This document shows positions 33,489 to 42,359 of a DNA stretch of 64,000 nt, piece after piece. A program made the position numbers and the translations under genes. The stretch covers positions 62,001 through 126,000 of the forward strand of contig NZ_JACJVQ010000007.1 of assembly GCF_014212135.1 (NCBI RefSeq). The letters are read 5' to 3'. Positions within the stretch are counted from its first letter, which is position 1. Every line of letters starts with the position of its first letter. The stretch is from Cohnella thailandensis. GTDB lineage: Bacteria > Bacillota > Bacilli > Paenibacillales > Paenibacillaceae. Below the pieces are notes generated by a model. The model had not been told where the DNA came from. It did no database searches and was given only the letters and a program-made list of their open reading frames with translations.

Positions 33489-35267
33489 TCAAACCGATCC
33501 GGAATCGAATCGCCCTTCATTCAATCGGCGAATCGTTTCAAGCGGCAGCTTGGGGGTCCGATCGAACGTCAGGAGCCCGTTTATCTCCTGCTCGACGTCC
33601 GTCAATTGAGTATAGCAATAGCCTTGCAGCGCTGGAGATTGAAGAACCGGCCTCATGACGCGGGTCAACCGCTCGAGGAAGTCTTCGGGATTTTCCGCTG
33701 CCGAATAGCCCCAGCCATCCCCGTCTTTCTCCGTTGCCCGGAAGGAGATCCCGCCGAATTCCGACAGCTGCACCGGCTCTCCGTCGTAGGGGAATCCCGG
33801 TACGTAAATCCACCGGTTCTGGGCGATGCTGCCGATCGCGTTATCGGCGGTGGCATACCTCTTCGCGAGAATCTCTTCCCGCCATTCGTAGTCGTGGACC
33901 GTCGCGATGTCGGACTTCAGATGCTCCCAACCGTCGTTGGAGATAACGAGCCGGGTCGGATCGAGCGACTTCGTCAGATGGTACATCGCCAGGCCATGAT
34001 GCTGCTGGCGCTTGTCCACGAGAACGTTCGGGATGCCCCAGCTCTCGTTCAGCGGCACCCAGACGACGATGCACGGATGATTGTAATCCCGCTCGATCGC
34101 CTCCTGCCATTCCCCGACGATCCGGCGGGCGTATTTCTCCGAATACTGGTAGGCGTTCGCCATCTCTCCCCAGACGAGCAGGCCGAGCTTGTCGCACCAG
34201 TACAGGTACAACGGATCTTCGATCTTCTGGTGCTTGCGAGCGCCGTTGAAGCCCATCTCCTTCGTCAGCTCCACGTCCCTGCGCAGATCGTCTCCGGTTG
34301 GCGCGGTCAGGATTCCTCCCGGGAAGTAGCCCTGATCCAGCACCATTTTCATATAATACGGACGGTTGTTTAAGCAGATCTTCCCGTCTTCGACGGAGAT
34401 CTTCCGCATTCCGAAGTAACTCCGCACGTCGTCGGTCGCCTGCTCCTTCTTCAGCAGCGTAAAGCGGACGTCGTACAGATTCGGCTTCTCCGGCGTCCAC
34501 CATCGGCCGAGCCCATGATCGTTGAAGTCGTGCAGCCGGATGGCGCGCGTCTCGTCTTCTTCCCGTACGGCAATTTCGTCCTCCGACACGGTCTCCCCGT
34601 TAAACGCAATATGGATTCGCAGCTTGATGCCTTGCCCTTGCGGCGATCGGCCTCCGAACAGCGTTCGGATTCGAATCTCGTTGCTGTCGATATCCGGCGT
34701 GAAGCGAACCGACTGCAAGAAGGTGTCCGCCACCGGTTCCAGCCATACGGCTTGCCAGATTCCCGTCGTGCGGGTATAGAAGATAAGCTCGGACTTTTCC
34801 TTCCAATATTGCTTGCCGCGCGGCAGGCATACGTCCTCGCTGTAGTCCTGCGCCCGCACCACGATTTCGTTCTCGCCCACCTTGGCCGCGAAGGTGATGT
34901 CGGCCGAGAAAGGCGTATGGCCGCCCTCATGAGAGGCGACAAGCATCCCGTTCACCCACACCTTGGCCTCGTAATCGACGGCGCCGAAGTGCAGGATCCA
35001 GCGCCGATCGGAGTTTTCCTCGGGCAACACGAAGCTCCGGCGATACCAGACCACGTCATGGAATTCGGTCGTTCCTATCCCGCTAAGCTCGCTTTGATAA
35101 CAAAACGGGACTTGGATCCGGCTGGAGAACGTCCGCCCCCGATACCAGCCTGCCGCGATCCCTTGGTCTCTGTCGTCGTATTCGAATTCCCATTCCCCGT
35201 TGAGATTGATCCATTCCGCTCGCACGAACTGCGGTCTCGGATATTCCTTGCGAATCACGCGAGTCAT
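33489..35267 (-). CDS. Glycoside hydrolase family 2 enzyme (copy A)
   Basis: A retaining beta-glycosidase of 592 residues without leader. An N-terminal sugar-binding sandwich (about 1-180, with EYPRPQFVR and LNGEWEFEYDD), an Ig-like domain (180-285) and a TIM barrel follow. E408 in WVPLNESWG is the acid/base and E503 in VQLSEFGG the nucleophile. Family members include beta-galactosidases, glucuronidases and mannosidases; which applies is not decided. The neighbour is an importer receptor (22-bp gap), and a paralog lies at 42.4 kb. AGGAG precedes the ATG by 9 nt. Confidence 0.9.
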   Translation of the reverse strand: MTRVIRKEYPRPQFVRAEWINLNGEWEFEYDDRDQGIAAGWYRGRTFSSRIQVPFCYQSELSGIGTTEFHDVVWYRRSFVLPEENSDRRWILHFGAVDYEAKVWVNGMLVASHEGGHTPFSADITFAAKVGENEIVVRAQDYSEDVCLPRGKQYWKEKSELIFYTRTTGIWQAVWLEPVADTFLQSVRFTPDIDSNEIRIRTLFGGRSPQGQGIKLRIHIAFNGETVSEDEIAVREEDETRAIRLHDFNDHGLGRWWTPEKPNLYDVRFTLLKKEQATDDVRSYFGMRKISVEDGKICLNNRPYYMKMVLDQGYFPGGILTAPTGDDLRRDVELTKEMGFNGARKHQKIEDPLYLYWCDKLGLLVWGEMANAYQYSEKYARRIVGEWQEAIERDYNHPCIVVWVPLNESWGIPNVLVDKRQQHHGLAMYHLTKSLDPTRLVISNDGWEHLKSDIATVHDYEWREEILAKRYATADNAIGSIAQNRWIYVPGFPYDGEPVQLSEFGGISFRATEKDGDGWGYSAAENPEDFLERLTRVMRPVLQSPALQGYCYTQLTDVEQEINGLLTFDRTPKLPLETIRRLNEGRFDSGSV

Positions 35268-35289
35268 CGATGTCTTCTCCTCTTGGTGC

Positions 35290-36756
35290 TTAACCCGAAA
35301 TGCCGGCGCCTTCGATTTCTTCGGTGAAGCTCTTCTCCATAATATCGAGAGCCTTCTGCGGATCCAGATCGCCGCGAAGCACCGACTGCACCGCTTGCTC
35401 CATGATGTCGTCCAGCCTCGGCGATACGTAAGGAACGTCGGGGTCGGCCATGATTTTGCCTTTGGTCAGGGAGTCGAGCAGCGTCTGATACATCGGGAAT
35501 TGCTGCTGAAGCTCCGGCCTCATGTAATTGGACGTACGGGTCGGATCCATCTTGTTCTGGATCTTGAGCACTTCCATGTCCTTGGAAGTGACATATTCGA
35601 TGAACTTATACGTGAGATCGGCGTTATCCGTCGAAGAAGTCATGGCGATCGACCAGCCTCCCATCGTCGGCGCTCCTCCCGGCGTCACCGCATAGCCGAC
35701 TTTCCCCTTCACCTTGGATCCGTCCGCCTCGACGGTCTGCATCAGTCCCGGCCATTGCTCCATCATGGCCGCCTCGCCGTTGGCGAACAGCGTATTCGCC
35801 TCGTCCCAACCGAGCGTCAGCAGCTCCTTCGGCGCGTACTGCGTCAGCTGCTTCGCGAATTGAAGCGACTTCAGCCCGGCTTCGTTGTTGAACGCCGGCT
35901 TGAAGTCCTTATCCACGTCCTTGCCGCCGTAAGCGGCGAGCCGGTTCGTCCAGATCCAACGGCTGGACGTGTTGTCGGCCATCGTGCTGTACCCGTAGGT
36001 AACGGGCGATTCCGGATTCAGGCTCTTGGTGAAGAACGCGGCGGCCTCGGCCATCTCCTCCGGCGTCTCCGGCACCTTCAGATCGTGTCCCGTCTTCGCT
36101 TTGAAGTCGGCCTGGTTCTTCGGATCCTCGAACAGGTCCTTCCGGTAGAAGAAGATCTGCGCATCCGGCTTGTAAGGGAAAGCGACCAGCTTGGATTTAT
36201 AATTGCCGTAGATATCGAGCAAGCTCGGAATGAAGTCGTCCAGGTCTAGATTCGGGCTGACCAGCTCTTTGTTGTCGATATAGGGCTTCAGATCCTGCAC
36301 CAGTCCGCCTTCCGCATACCCGTGGATGAGGGCGACCGGCATGACGACGGAATCGAACGAATGGTTCGTTTGCAGATCCAATTGAATCTTCTCCATATAA
36401 GACTCCGCCGGGAAGCTTTGTACTTCGACCGTCGCGCCGGAAGCCTTCTCGAAGTACGACGCGGCGTCCTTCAGCGCTTTCTCCGTATCTCCGGCCATCG
36501 TCGCGACGACGATCTTCTTGCCTTGATATTGGCCTTTCAGCGTGCCTCCCGCATCCATGTCCTGCAGCTTGATGCCGTAAACCGTAGGCCCATCCAACGA
36601 GACCGCTTCTCCGCCGGCCGAAGCGGAACCGGCAGAGCTTGCGGACGGCGCCGCGTTCCCTTCGTTATCGCCGCCCGAGCATCCGGACAGTACAAGGCCG
36701 GCAGCGAGCGTCATCCCCAAAGCGGCGTAAATAGGTTTGCGATAAGCGTTTACCAT
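35290..36756 (-). CDS. Sugar-binding lipoprotein (GH2 locus)
   Basis: 488 residues. AGGGGG precedes the ATG at 9 nt. The lipobox LSGC gives C26, followed by a Gly/Asn/Ala/Ser linker. The mature domain has KIVVATMAGDTEKALKDA and the WPGLMQTV region found in type 1 receptors. It follows the MalG-like permease by 121 bp, a larger gap than elsewhere in the operon, with no clear terminator in it. The ligand is presumably the oligosaccharide cut by the two GH2 enzymes. Confidence 0.88.
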   Translation of the reverse strand: MVNAYRKPIYAALGMTLAAGLVLSGCSGGDNEGNAAPSASSAGSASAGGEAVSLDGPTVYGIKLQDMDAGGTLKGQYQGKKIVVATMAGDTEKALKDAASYFEKASGATVEVQSFPAESYMEKIQLDLQTNHSFDSVVMPVALIHGYAEGGLVQDLKPYIDNKELVSPNLDLDDFIPSLLDIYGNYKSKLVAFPYKPDAQIFFYRKDLFEDPKNQADFKAKTGHDLKVPETPEEMAEAAAFFTKSLNPESPVTYGYSTMADNTSSRWIWTNRLAAYGGKDVDKDFKPAFNNEAGLKSLQFAKQLTQYAPKELLTLGWDEANTLFANGEAAMMEQWPGLMQTVEADGSKVKGKVGYAVTPGGAPTMGGWSIAMTSSTDNADLTYKFIEYVTSKDMEVLKIQNKMDPTRTSNYMRPELQQQFPMYQTLLDSLTKGKIMADPDVPYVSPRLDDIMEQAVQSVLRGDLDPQKALDIMEKSFTEEIEGAGISG

Positions 36757-36877
36757 GTCGATTAACCCCCTAATGGAATCATAACCTTATCTTGCCGAAT
36801 AACAACCGCCAACGCCTTTCTGTTGTCCGGCTGTCACCTCCTCTCCATGTCAGGCTCCTCTCCGAATCAGGCTGCGA

Positions 36878-37708
36878 TTATCCTTTTACGGCACCCGCCG
36901 TAAATCCCTCGACGATGTATTTCTGCGTCGTCAAGGAGAGCACGATGGCCGGAATCATGGCCAACGTGCCGGCCGCGGCCAGCGTGCCGAGCGGCGTGTC
37001 CTTCTGCGTTTGGACCAGGCTGCTGATCGCCAGCGGAAGCAGCTTCTTGTCGTCGGAGAAAGTAAGAATAAGAGATAAAGAAAATTCGTTCCACGCCCCC
37101 ATGAAGACGAGGATGGAGGTCACGACGATGCCGGGAACGACTAGCGGAAGGGCGATACGGAAGAACGCGCTGTATTCCGAGCACCCGTCGATCCGCGCCG
37201 ACTCGAAGATCTCCGCCGGCATGTCGTTATAGAATCCGATGAACAAATAGATCGCCAGCGGGATGGCGGCGGAGACATAGACGATGATCAGCCCGAACAG
37301 CGAGTCCAGCAAGCCGGCCTTCTGGAACATCAGATAATAAGGAATGATCAGCAGCAGGCCGGGAATCATCCGCACGATAATCGTCGTATAGATCCACAGA
37401 TTGCGTCCCCGGAAGCGGAATCGGGAGAAGCCGTAGCCTCCGAGCGCGGTGACGAACACCGTGATCGCGGTCGTAACCGTCGCGACCAGCAGGCTGTTCA
37501 GGAACACGCGGCCGATTTGATTCTGGGTGAACACATCCGCGTAATTCGACCACGTAAACCGTTGAGGGAACCATTCCGGCGGCAGCTTGATGATAGAGCC
37601 TTTCGGCTTGATCGAAGTCGTCACCGTCCAATAGATCGGGAACAGGAAGTAGAGCGAGAACACGGCGAGCAACAAGGAGACGAGCGTTTTTTCCGTTCTA
37701 TTCTTCAT
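36878..37708 (-). CDS. Sugar ABC importer permease, MalG-like (GH2 locus)
   Basis: 276 residues, six spans, EAA loop FESARIDGCSEY (the usual Ala after Gly is Cys). GGAGGTG precedes the ATG, which lies 15 bp after the partner permease stop. Confidence 0.88.
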   Translation of the reverse strand: MKNRTEKTLVSLLLAVFSLYFLFPIYWTVTTSIKPKGSIIKLPPEWFPQRFTWSNYADVFTQNQIGRVFLNSLLVATVTTAITVFVTALGGYGFSRFRFRGRNLWIYTTIIVRMIPGLLLIIPYYLMFQKAGLLDSLFGLIIVYVSAAIPLAIYLFIGFYNDMPAEIFESARIDGCSEYSAFFRIALPLVVPGIVVTSILVFMGAWNEFSLSLILTFSDDKKLLPLAISSLVQTQKDTPLGTLAAAGTLAMIPAIVLSLTTQKYIVEGFTAGAVKG

Positions 37709-37723
37709 TGCGATGCACCTCCG

Positions 37724-38632
37724 TCAGGCCGGATCCTTGCGCCGCATGAACACGAAGGCGAGCAAGGAGAAGACGACGATAAATAGGAAATAAAGAATGG
37801 AGCCCGCCGAGCCGGCGCCGATGTCCGCGTATCGGAACGCGGTCTTATAGGTAATGGTAGCGAGAGTCTCCGTCGTGTCGCCCGGCGCCCCGTTCGTGAG
37901 CGCGACGACGCTGTCGAACACCCGGAGCGCGTCCATGATTCGAATGGAGACGACAAGCGCGAGAAAATGGCGGATCAAGGGGAGCGTTATTTTAAAGAAG
38001 CTGCCGATTCGCCCGGCGCCGTCGATGGCCGCCGCTTCGGTCAATTCCTTGGGAACGGTCTTGAGCGCGGCGAGCAGAATGAGCATGCAGAACGGAGCGG
38101 ATTGCCAAATATCGACGAGAATGATCGACAGCTTGGCCGGAAGCGGCTCCCCGCTCCAGCTTACCCGGTCGAAACCCAGCGAAGAGAGAACGTAATTGAT
38201 CGGGCCGTAAATGACCTGGAAAAGCAGCGACCATATCTTCGCGGAGACGATCGGCGCCAGCATCAGCGGCATGATGAACAAGCTTTTGAACACCGCCGTG
38301 CGTTTGCCGAACGCGTTGCTGTTCAGGGTCAGCGCCATGATCATTCCGAGGATCACTTCCGCCGCTACCGCGATAACCGAGAAGACGAACGTCCATTGCG
38401 CCGCCCTCAGGAAGCTCGCGTTGTCCAACATATAGCGATAGTTATCGAACCCGGTAAAATGGATGCTTGCCGCCGGGAGCGTCAACTTGTACTTAAGCAA
38501 GCTCAGGTAAACGGAATACAAGAAGGGGAACACCATCAGAGCTACGATAAACAATAAGGTCGGAGCGGTGAACACGATCGGAGCCCACCGATCCATCCGG
38601 CGGCCGAAACCCTTGCGTCCTGCGCGTATCAT
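37724..38632 (-). CDS. Sugar ABC importer permease, MalF-like (GH2 locus)
   Basis: 302 residues. ATG at 38632 (MIRAGRKG) has AAAGGAAG at good spacing, so a start seven codons upstream is rejected. EAA loop LTEAAAIDGAGR. It is the first gene after the terminator that ends the two-component operon, so it should have its own promoter in 38633-38754, where TTGCAC is a weak -35 candidate. Confidence 0.87.
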   Translation of the reverse strand: MIRAGRKGFGRRMDRWAPIVFTAPTLLFIVALMVFPFLYSVYLSLLKYKLTLPAASIHFTGFDNYRYMLDNASFLRAAQWTFVFSVIAVAAEVILGMIMALTLNSNAFGKRTAVFKSLFIMPLMLAPIVSAKIWSLLFQVIYGPINYVLSSLGFDRVSWSGEPLPAKLSIILVDIWQSAPFCMLILLAALKTVPKELTEAAAIDGAGRIGSFFKITLPLIRHFLALVVSIRIMDALRVFDSVVALTNGAPGDTTETLATITYKTAFRYADIGAGSAGSILYFLFIVVFSLLAFVFMRRKDPA

Positions 38633-38754
38633 ACGAATCTTCCTTTCTGCCACGCCATCCGGTTCGTTAATGACCTCATCTTAGCATGCGGCCGCGGCAG
38701 CCATAATCCGACGCCGTTGCCGAATCGGGTGCAACTTTTTGCGAGACAAACGGT

Positions 38755-38806
38755 AAAAAACGCCCCCCTTGCCCGGAACCTGACGGTTCGGGACAAGAGG
38801 GGCGGC
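38755..38806 (-). terminator. Terminator of the two-component operon
   Basis: On the minus strand a long G/C-rich stem (CCGCCCCTCTTG with CAAGGGGGGCG, and CCGAACC with GGTTCCGG) is followed by TTTTTT. It lies 34 bp past the response regulator stop. Confidence 0.85.
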
Positions 38807-38839
38807 GCATCGGATGGCAAGCTCATTTACAAGCTCGTT

Positions 38840-40456
38840 TTAAGGTTGGCTGCGATATTCGGAAGGCGTCATGCCGACGTGCTTCTTGAATACTTTGAAA
38901 AAATACTTCGTCTCCTTGTAACCGACCAGAAAGGCGATATCCTGCACGGGCATGGCGCTGCTCCGTAACATTTCCTTGGCTTTCTCCATCTTCAGCTCGG
39001 TCAGAAAGACGTGAAAGTTCGTGCCGAATTCGCTCTTGAACAACCGGCAAATCTGATAGACGTTCATGCCGAACTTGGAGGAGAGCGAGCCGAGCGTCAT
39101 CTCCTCGGACGTGAAATGGCGCGCCACGTACTCCTTCAAATCGCGGATCAGCGATCTCGAATCCCAATAGACCGGATTCCCCCGGCCCAGCAACCGAACC
39201 AGCTCGGCCGCAATCCACGCGCGAATCTCCCGCAAGTCGTCCAGAGCTCGGATTCGGGTCCAATCGAACCAATAAGGAACGTCTCGGTTCAGGCTGGAGG
39301 AGCCGGCCCGAACCGCTTGGTCGGCGAGCTCCAGCATTCTTGCGGCGAAGCCGTACACCCGTCCCCGCGACGCGTCTTCCGCTTCCGGGGACTGGAGAGC
39401 CGTATCGAGCAAGCCGGCCGCCCTCTCGGCGTCTCTTAATTTGCAGACGGATTGGAAAAGCTCCTCCAATTCGCCGGTCCACCAAGACGGCCCCTCGGCG
39501 AGAATCGTTTCGCCGGAATGCACGACAAGACGGCTTCCGGAGCGGAAGGTCGAACTCTCCGCCGCTTCGGTCGCTTCCTCGTAAGAGCGGTGAATGCCTT
39601 CCCATCCCTCGTAAGCCCGGCCGACGCCGAGGGTGATCTTGAACCTCCCGAACCGGTTGAAGCTCTCGAGAAGACCCGCCGCTTCCGATCGAAACTCCGA
39701 TTGAACCTTCTCGAAGGCCTCGCCGCCTTCCGTTTCGTTTATTCCTTTAAGCAGCGTAATCTGTTTCTTCAACCCGAGCTGGCGGAATACGAACGTATTC
39801 GCGCCGGCAAACTCCTCGCAGATGTTCACGGCGGAGAACAGCAAGATTTCCTCGTCCCCCGCGTAGATCCCCCTGGCTAGCTCCCCGTAGTTGTCGATGC
39901 GCAGGACGGCGACGGCGTAACGATCGAAGGACACTTCCCGCAAATAAGGGTCCGGCATCGACTCGCGCAGCGGCGACAGGTCGCCTTCGGCTAGCCTGCT
40001 GAGCAGAACGTGATGAAGCACGCTCTCGCTCTTGCGAAGGCGCGAGGAAGCTTCGATCTCCTCGCGGCGCGAGGCTTGAAGCTCATCGAGGCTCCGCACG
40101 GCCTTCTCGACCACTCGAACGAGCTCCTCTTCTTCGACGGGCTTCAAGAGGTAGTCGAACAGGCCGAGATGGAGCGATTGGCGAAAATACTCATAATCCT
40201 TATAGCCGCTGACGATAACGACTTTCGCGTCGGGAAGCAGCCTTATAGCCTGCTCCGCGAAAGCCAGACCGTCCATCCCCGGCATCCGGATGTCGGCGAA
40301 GATCAGATGGGGACGCAGCCGCTTCGCGACCTCCAGTCCTTCGGCTCCGTCCTTCGCTTCGCCCGCGATCTCGAGGCCGTAGTCCTTCCATTCGATCGTT
40401 CGTTTGAAGCCTTGCCGGATAATCTCCTCATCCTCCACGATCAGTACGCGGTACAC
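38840..40456 (-). CDS. AraC-type response regulator (YesN family)
   Basis: 538 residues. The start is GTG at 40456, because AAAGGAGG lies 9 nt upstream. The TTG three codons earlier touches that site. REC domain residues 1-120 with D55 in IFADIRMPGMDG as the phosphorylated Asp. A middle linker region of unknown role follows. The C-terminal AraC helix-turn-helix pair ends FLVGYKETKYFFKVFKKHVGMTPSEYR. It overlaps the kinase gene by 29 bp. It would activate the neighbouring importer and GH2 genes. Confidence 0.92.
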   Translation of the reverse strand: MYRVLIVEDEEIIRQGFKRTIEWKDYGLEIAGEAKDGAEGLEVAKRLRPHLIFADIRMPGMDGLAFAEQAIRLLPDAKVVIVSGYKDYEYFRQSLHLGLFDYLLKPVEEEELVRVVEKAVRSLDELQASRREEIEASSRLRKSESVLHHVLLSRLAEGDLSPLRESMPDPYLREVSFDRYAVAVLRIDNYGELARGIYAGDEEILLFSAVNICEEFAGANTFVFRQLGLKKQITLLKGINETEGGEAFEKVQSEFRSEAAGLLESFNRFGRFKITLGVGRAYEGWEGIHRSYEEATEAAESSTFRSGSRLVVHSGETILAEGPSWWTGELEELFQSVCKLRDAERAAGLLDTALQSPEAEDASRGRVYGFAARMLELADQAVRAGSSSLNRDVPYWFDWTRIRALDDLREIRAWIAAELVRLLGRGNPVYWDSRSLIRDLKEYVARHFTSEEMTLGSLSSKFGMNVYQICRLFKSEFGTNFHVFLTELKMEKAKEMLRSSAMPVQDIAFLVGYKETKYFFKVFKKHVGMTPSEYRSQP

Positions 40457-42326
40457 GCTCTTCAACCTCCTTTGCCTCGCTGCCGCCGGTCTCGATCGGC
40501 AGCGTCAACTCGATCGTCGTCCCTTGATTGGCCGTGCTGGACAGACGGAACGAAGATCGTTCACGGTAAGCCAGCCACAGCCTTTCCTTCACGTTCAGCA
40601 GGCCGATGCCGCCGGAACCCGAACCCTTAGAATGGGAGGAATCCGGCGGACTCTCCAGCAGCCGGTTCAGCTCCGCCAGCCGGTCGGCGGCGATCCCCGC
40701 TCCGTCGTCCGCAACGACCAACCGCAGCTTGTCGCCTTCCCGGAAGGCGGATATGCTCACCCTTCCCGGTTCCGGCTTGGGCTCGATCCCGTGCTGAACC
40801 GCATTCTCCACAAGGGGCTGCAAGATAAGCTTGAGCACCTTGCACTCCAGAAGCGGCTGCGGCACGTCGATCCGGAACGACATCCGGTCCCCGTATCTCG
40901 CTTGAATAATGCTTAAATAATGCTCCACGCTGCGAATTTCATCCCTCAGCGGAACGATGTCCTCATCCCCCGTTATGCTGTAACGGAAAATATGGGACAG
41001 AGACGTCGTCATCCGGCTGATCCCTCGGACCCCATGTATCTTCGCCAGGCTGGAGATCGTCTCCAGCGTATTGTATAGGAAGTGGGGATTGATCTGCGCT
41101 TTCAGCGCCTTGATCTGCATCTCCTGCTGAACGACCTTCTCGCGGTACAGCTCGTTGATGAGATCGTCCAATCGGTCCACCATCCGGTCATAGGAAGTCG
41201 TAAGCTGCTGAATTTCGTCCTTGCCCGTCTTCCCCATGTTCGTTACCTGGAAGTCGCCCATCTCCAGGCTCCGCATCGAACGCATCAGCCGGTAGATACC
41301 GCTGAATATGCTGTTGAACACCAAAGCGGCGATATAAGCGGACAGCAGCATGAAGAACCCGGCGATGACGATCGTGAAGGTCAGGATTCTCCATGTGCTG
41401 CGCATGAGATAGTGGTAAGGAATTTGGTTGACGATGGTCCATCCCGTGCTTTTCATGCGAGTGAAGGACAACAGGTACTTGCTTCCCCCGCGGACCGTGT
41501 AATTGAAATGTCCGTAATCGGAAGTCTGCTTCTTCAAGGCGCCGATCAGCTCCGGATCGTCGAGCGGCATTCCCCATTGCGCTTCCTCGTCGCTGTAGAT
41601 CACCGATCCCGATTCGTCGAGAACGTAGACCTGCCCTTGTTCGGAAGCCCCGGCAGCGGACATGATCGGCTTGAAGCTGTTCGGCCTAACGGCGAGAGCG
41701 GCGAAGCCGAAGTTCGTTCCCCGCCAACGGTCTTTGATCGGCACGGACAGGGTCAGCACCTTCTCGCCGGTTTGAAAGAAGCCCTTCACCTCGTTCAAGT
41801 GAGGAGGCATCCATAGGAATCCGCCGCCGTCCCGGCCAAGCGTCTCCCCGTAGAGCCGCGTGCCGCCGTAGATCGACGGAACCATCCGGTTCCCGACGAA
41901 CATGCTGTACCGGTTGTCCAGAAGAGCCACGGTAATGCCGGTTATCGCCAGATTGTTCATCATTTTCACGTTCAGCATTCGTTTGATCTCGTCGTCCAGC
42001 CGGTATTGGCCCAGCTTGTCCAGCCCGGCCGCGCCCTTCATGTCGTTCTGGATCACGTCTTCGTTGACGACGGTCTGCAGCAGGGTCTCATAATCGGAGA
42101 CGACCGCGTCCGTATTGATCTCGACCTGGCGAATGATCTGCTGCGAATACGATTCGATCTTCTGGGCGGCATCTTTATAGGAATAGTAAAAAGACACCGT
42201 CGCCACGATGGCGAGCGGTGCGATGGAGATGATCAAGAACGTGAAGAATAGCCTCCGCTTTACCGTGAAGCGCCTCAAGAAACGAATCTGGGCTGCAAAA
42301 AAAGCTTGGACAAGCGGCAGCGACAT
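40428..42326 (-). CDS. Sensor histidine kinase (YesM family)
   Basis: 632 residues. A span near 25-48 and one near 313-338 enclose a double-Cache sensor. A HAMP domain follows, then the His_kinase domain with H415 in INPHFLYNTLE and a C-terminal ATPase domain with VENAVQHG and DDGAGI. It passes phosphate to the overlapping YesN-type regulator. GGGAGG precedes the ATG. It follows the GH2 copy B gene by 33 bp, so the sensor is co-transcribed with an enzyme of the pathway. Confidence 0.93.
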   Translation of the reverse strand: MSLPLVQAFFAAQIRFLRRFTVKRRLFFTFLIISIAPLAIVATVSFYYSYKDAAQKIESYSQQIIRQVEINTDAVVSDYETLLQTVVNEDVIQNDMKGAAGLDKLGQYRLDDEIKRMLNVKMMNNLAITGITVALLDNRYSMFVGNRMVPSIYGGTRLYGETLGRDGGGFLWMPPHLNEVKGFFQTGEKVLTLSVPIKDRWRGTNFGFAALAVRPNSFKPIMSAAGASEQGQVYVLDESGSVIYSDEEAQWGMPLDDPELIGALKKQTSDYGHFNYTVRGGSKYLLSFTRMKSTGWTIVNQIPYHYLMRSTWRILTFTIVIAGFFMLLSAYIAALVFNSIFSGIYRLMRSMRSLEMGDFQVTNMGKTGKDEIQQLTTSYDRMVDRLDDLINELYREKVVQQEMQIKALKAQINPHFLYNTLETISSLAKIHGVRGISRMTTSLSHIFRYSITGDEDIVPLRDEIRSVEHYLSIIQARYGDRMSFRIDVPQPLLECKVLKLILQPLVENAVQHGIEPKPEPGRVSISAFREGDKLRLVVADDGAGIAADRLAELNRLLESPPDSSHSKGSGSGGIGLLNVKERLWLAYRERSSFRLSSTANQGTTIELTLPIETGGSEAKEVEERVPRTDRGG

Positions 42327-42359
42327 CGGTTATTCCTCCCGTGCGAGTCATCGAAGATG

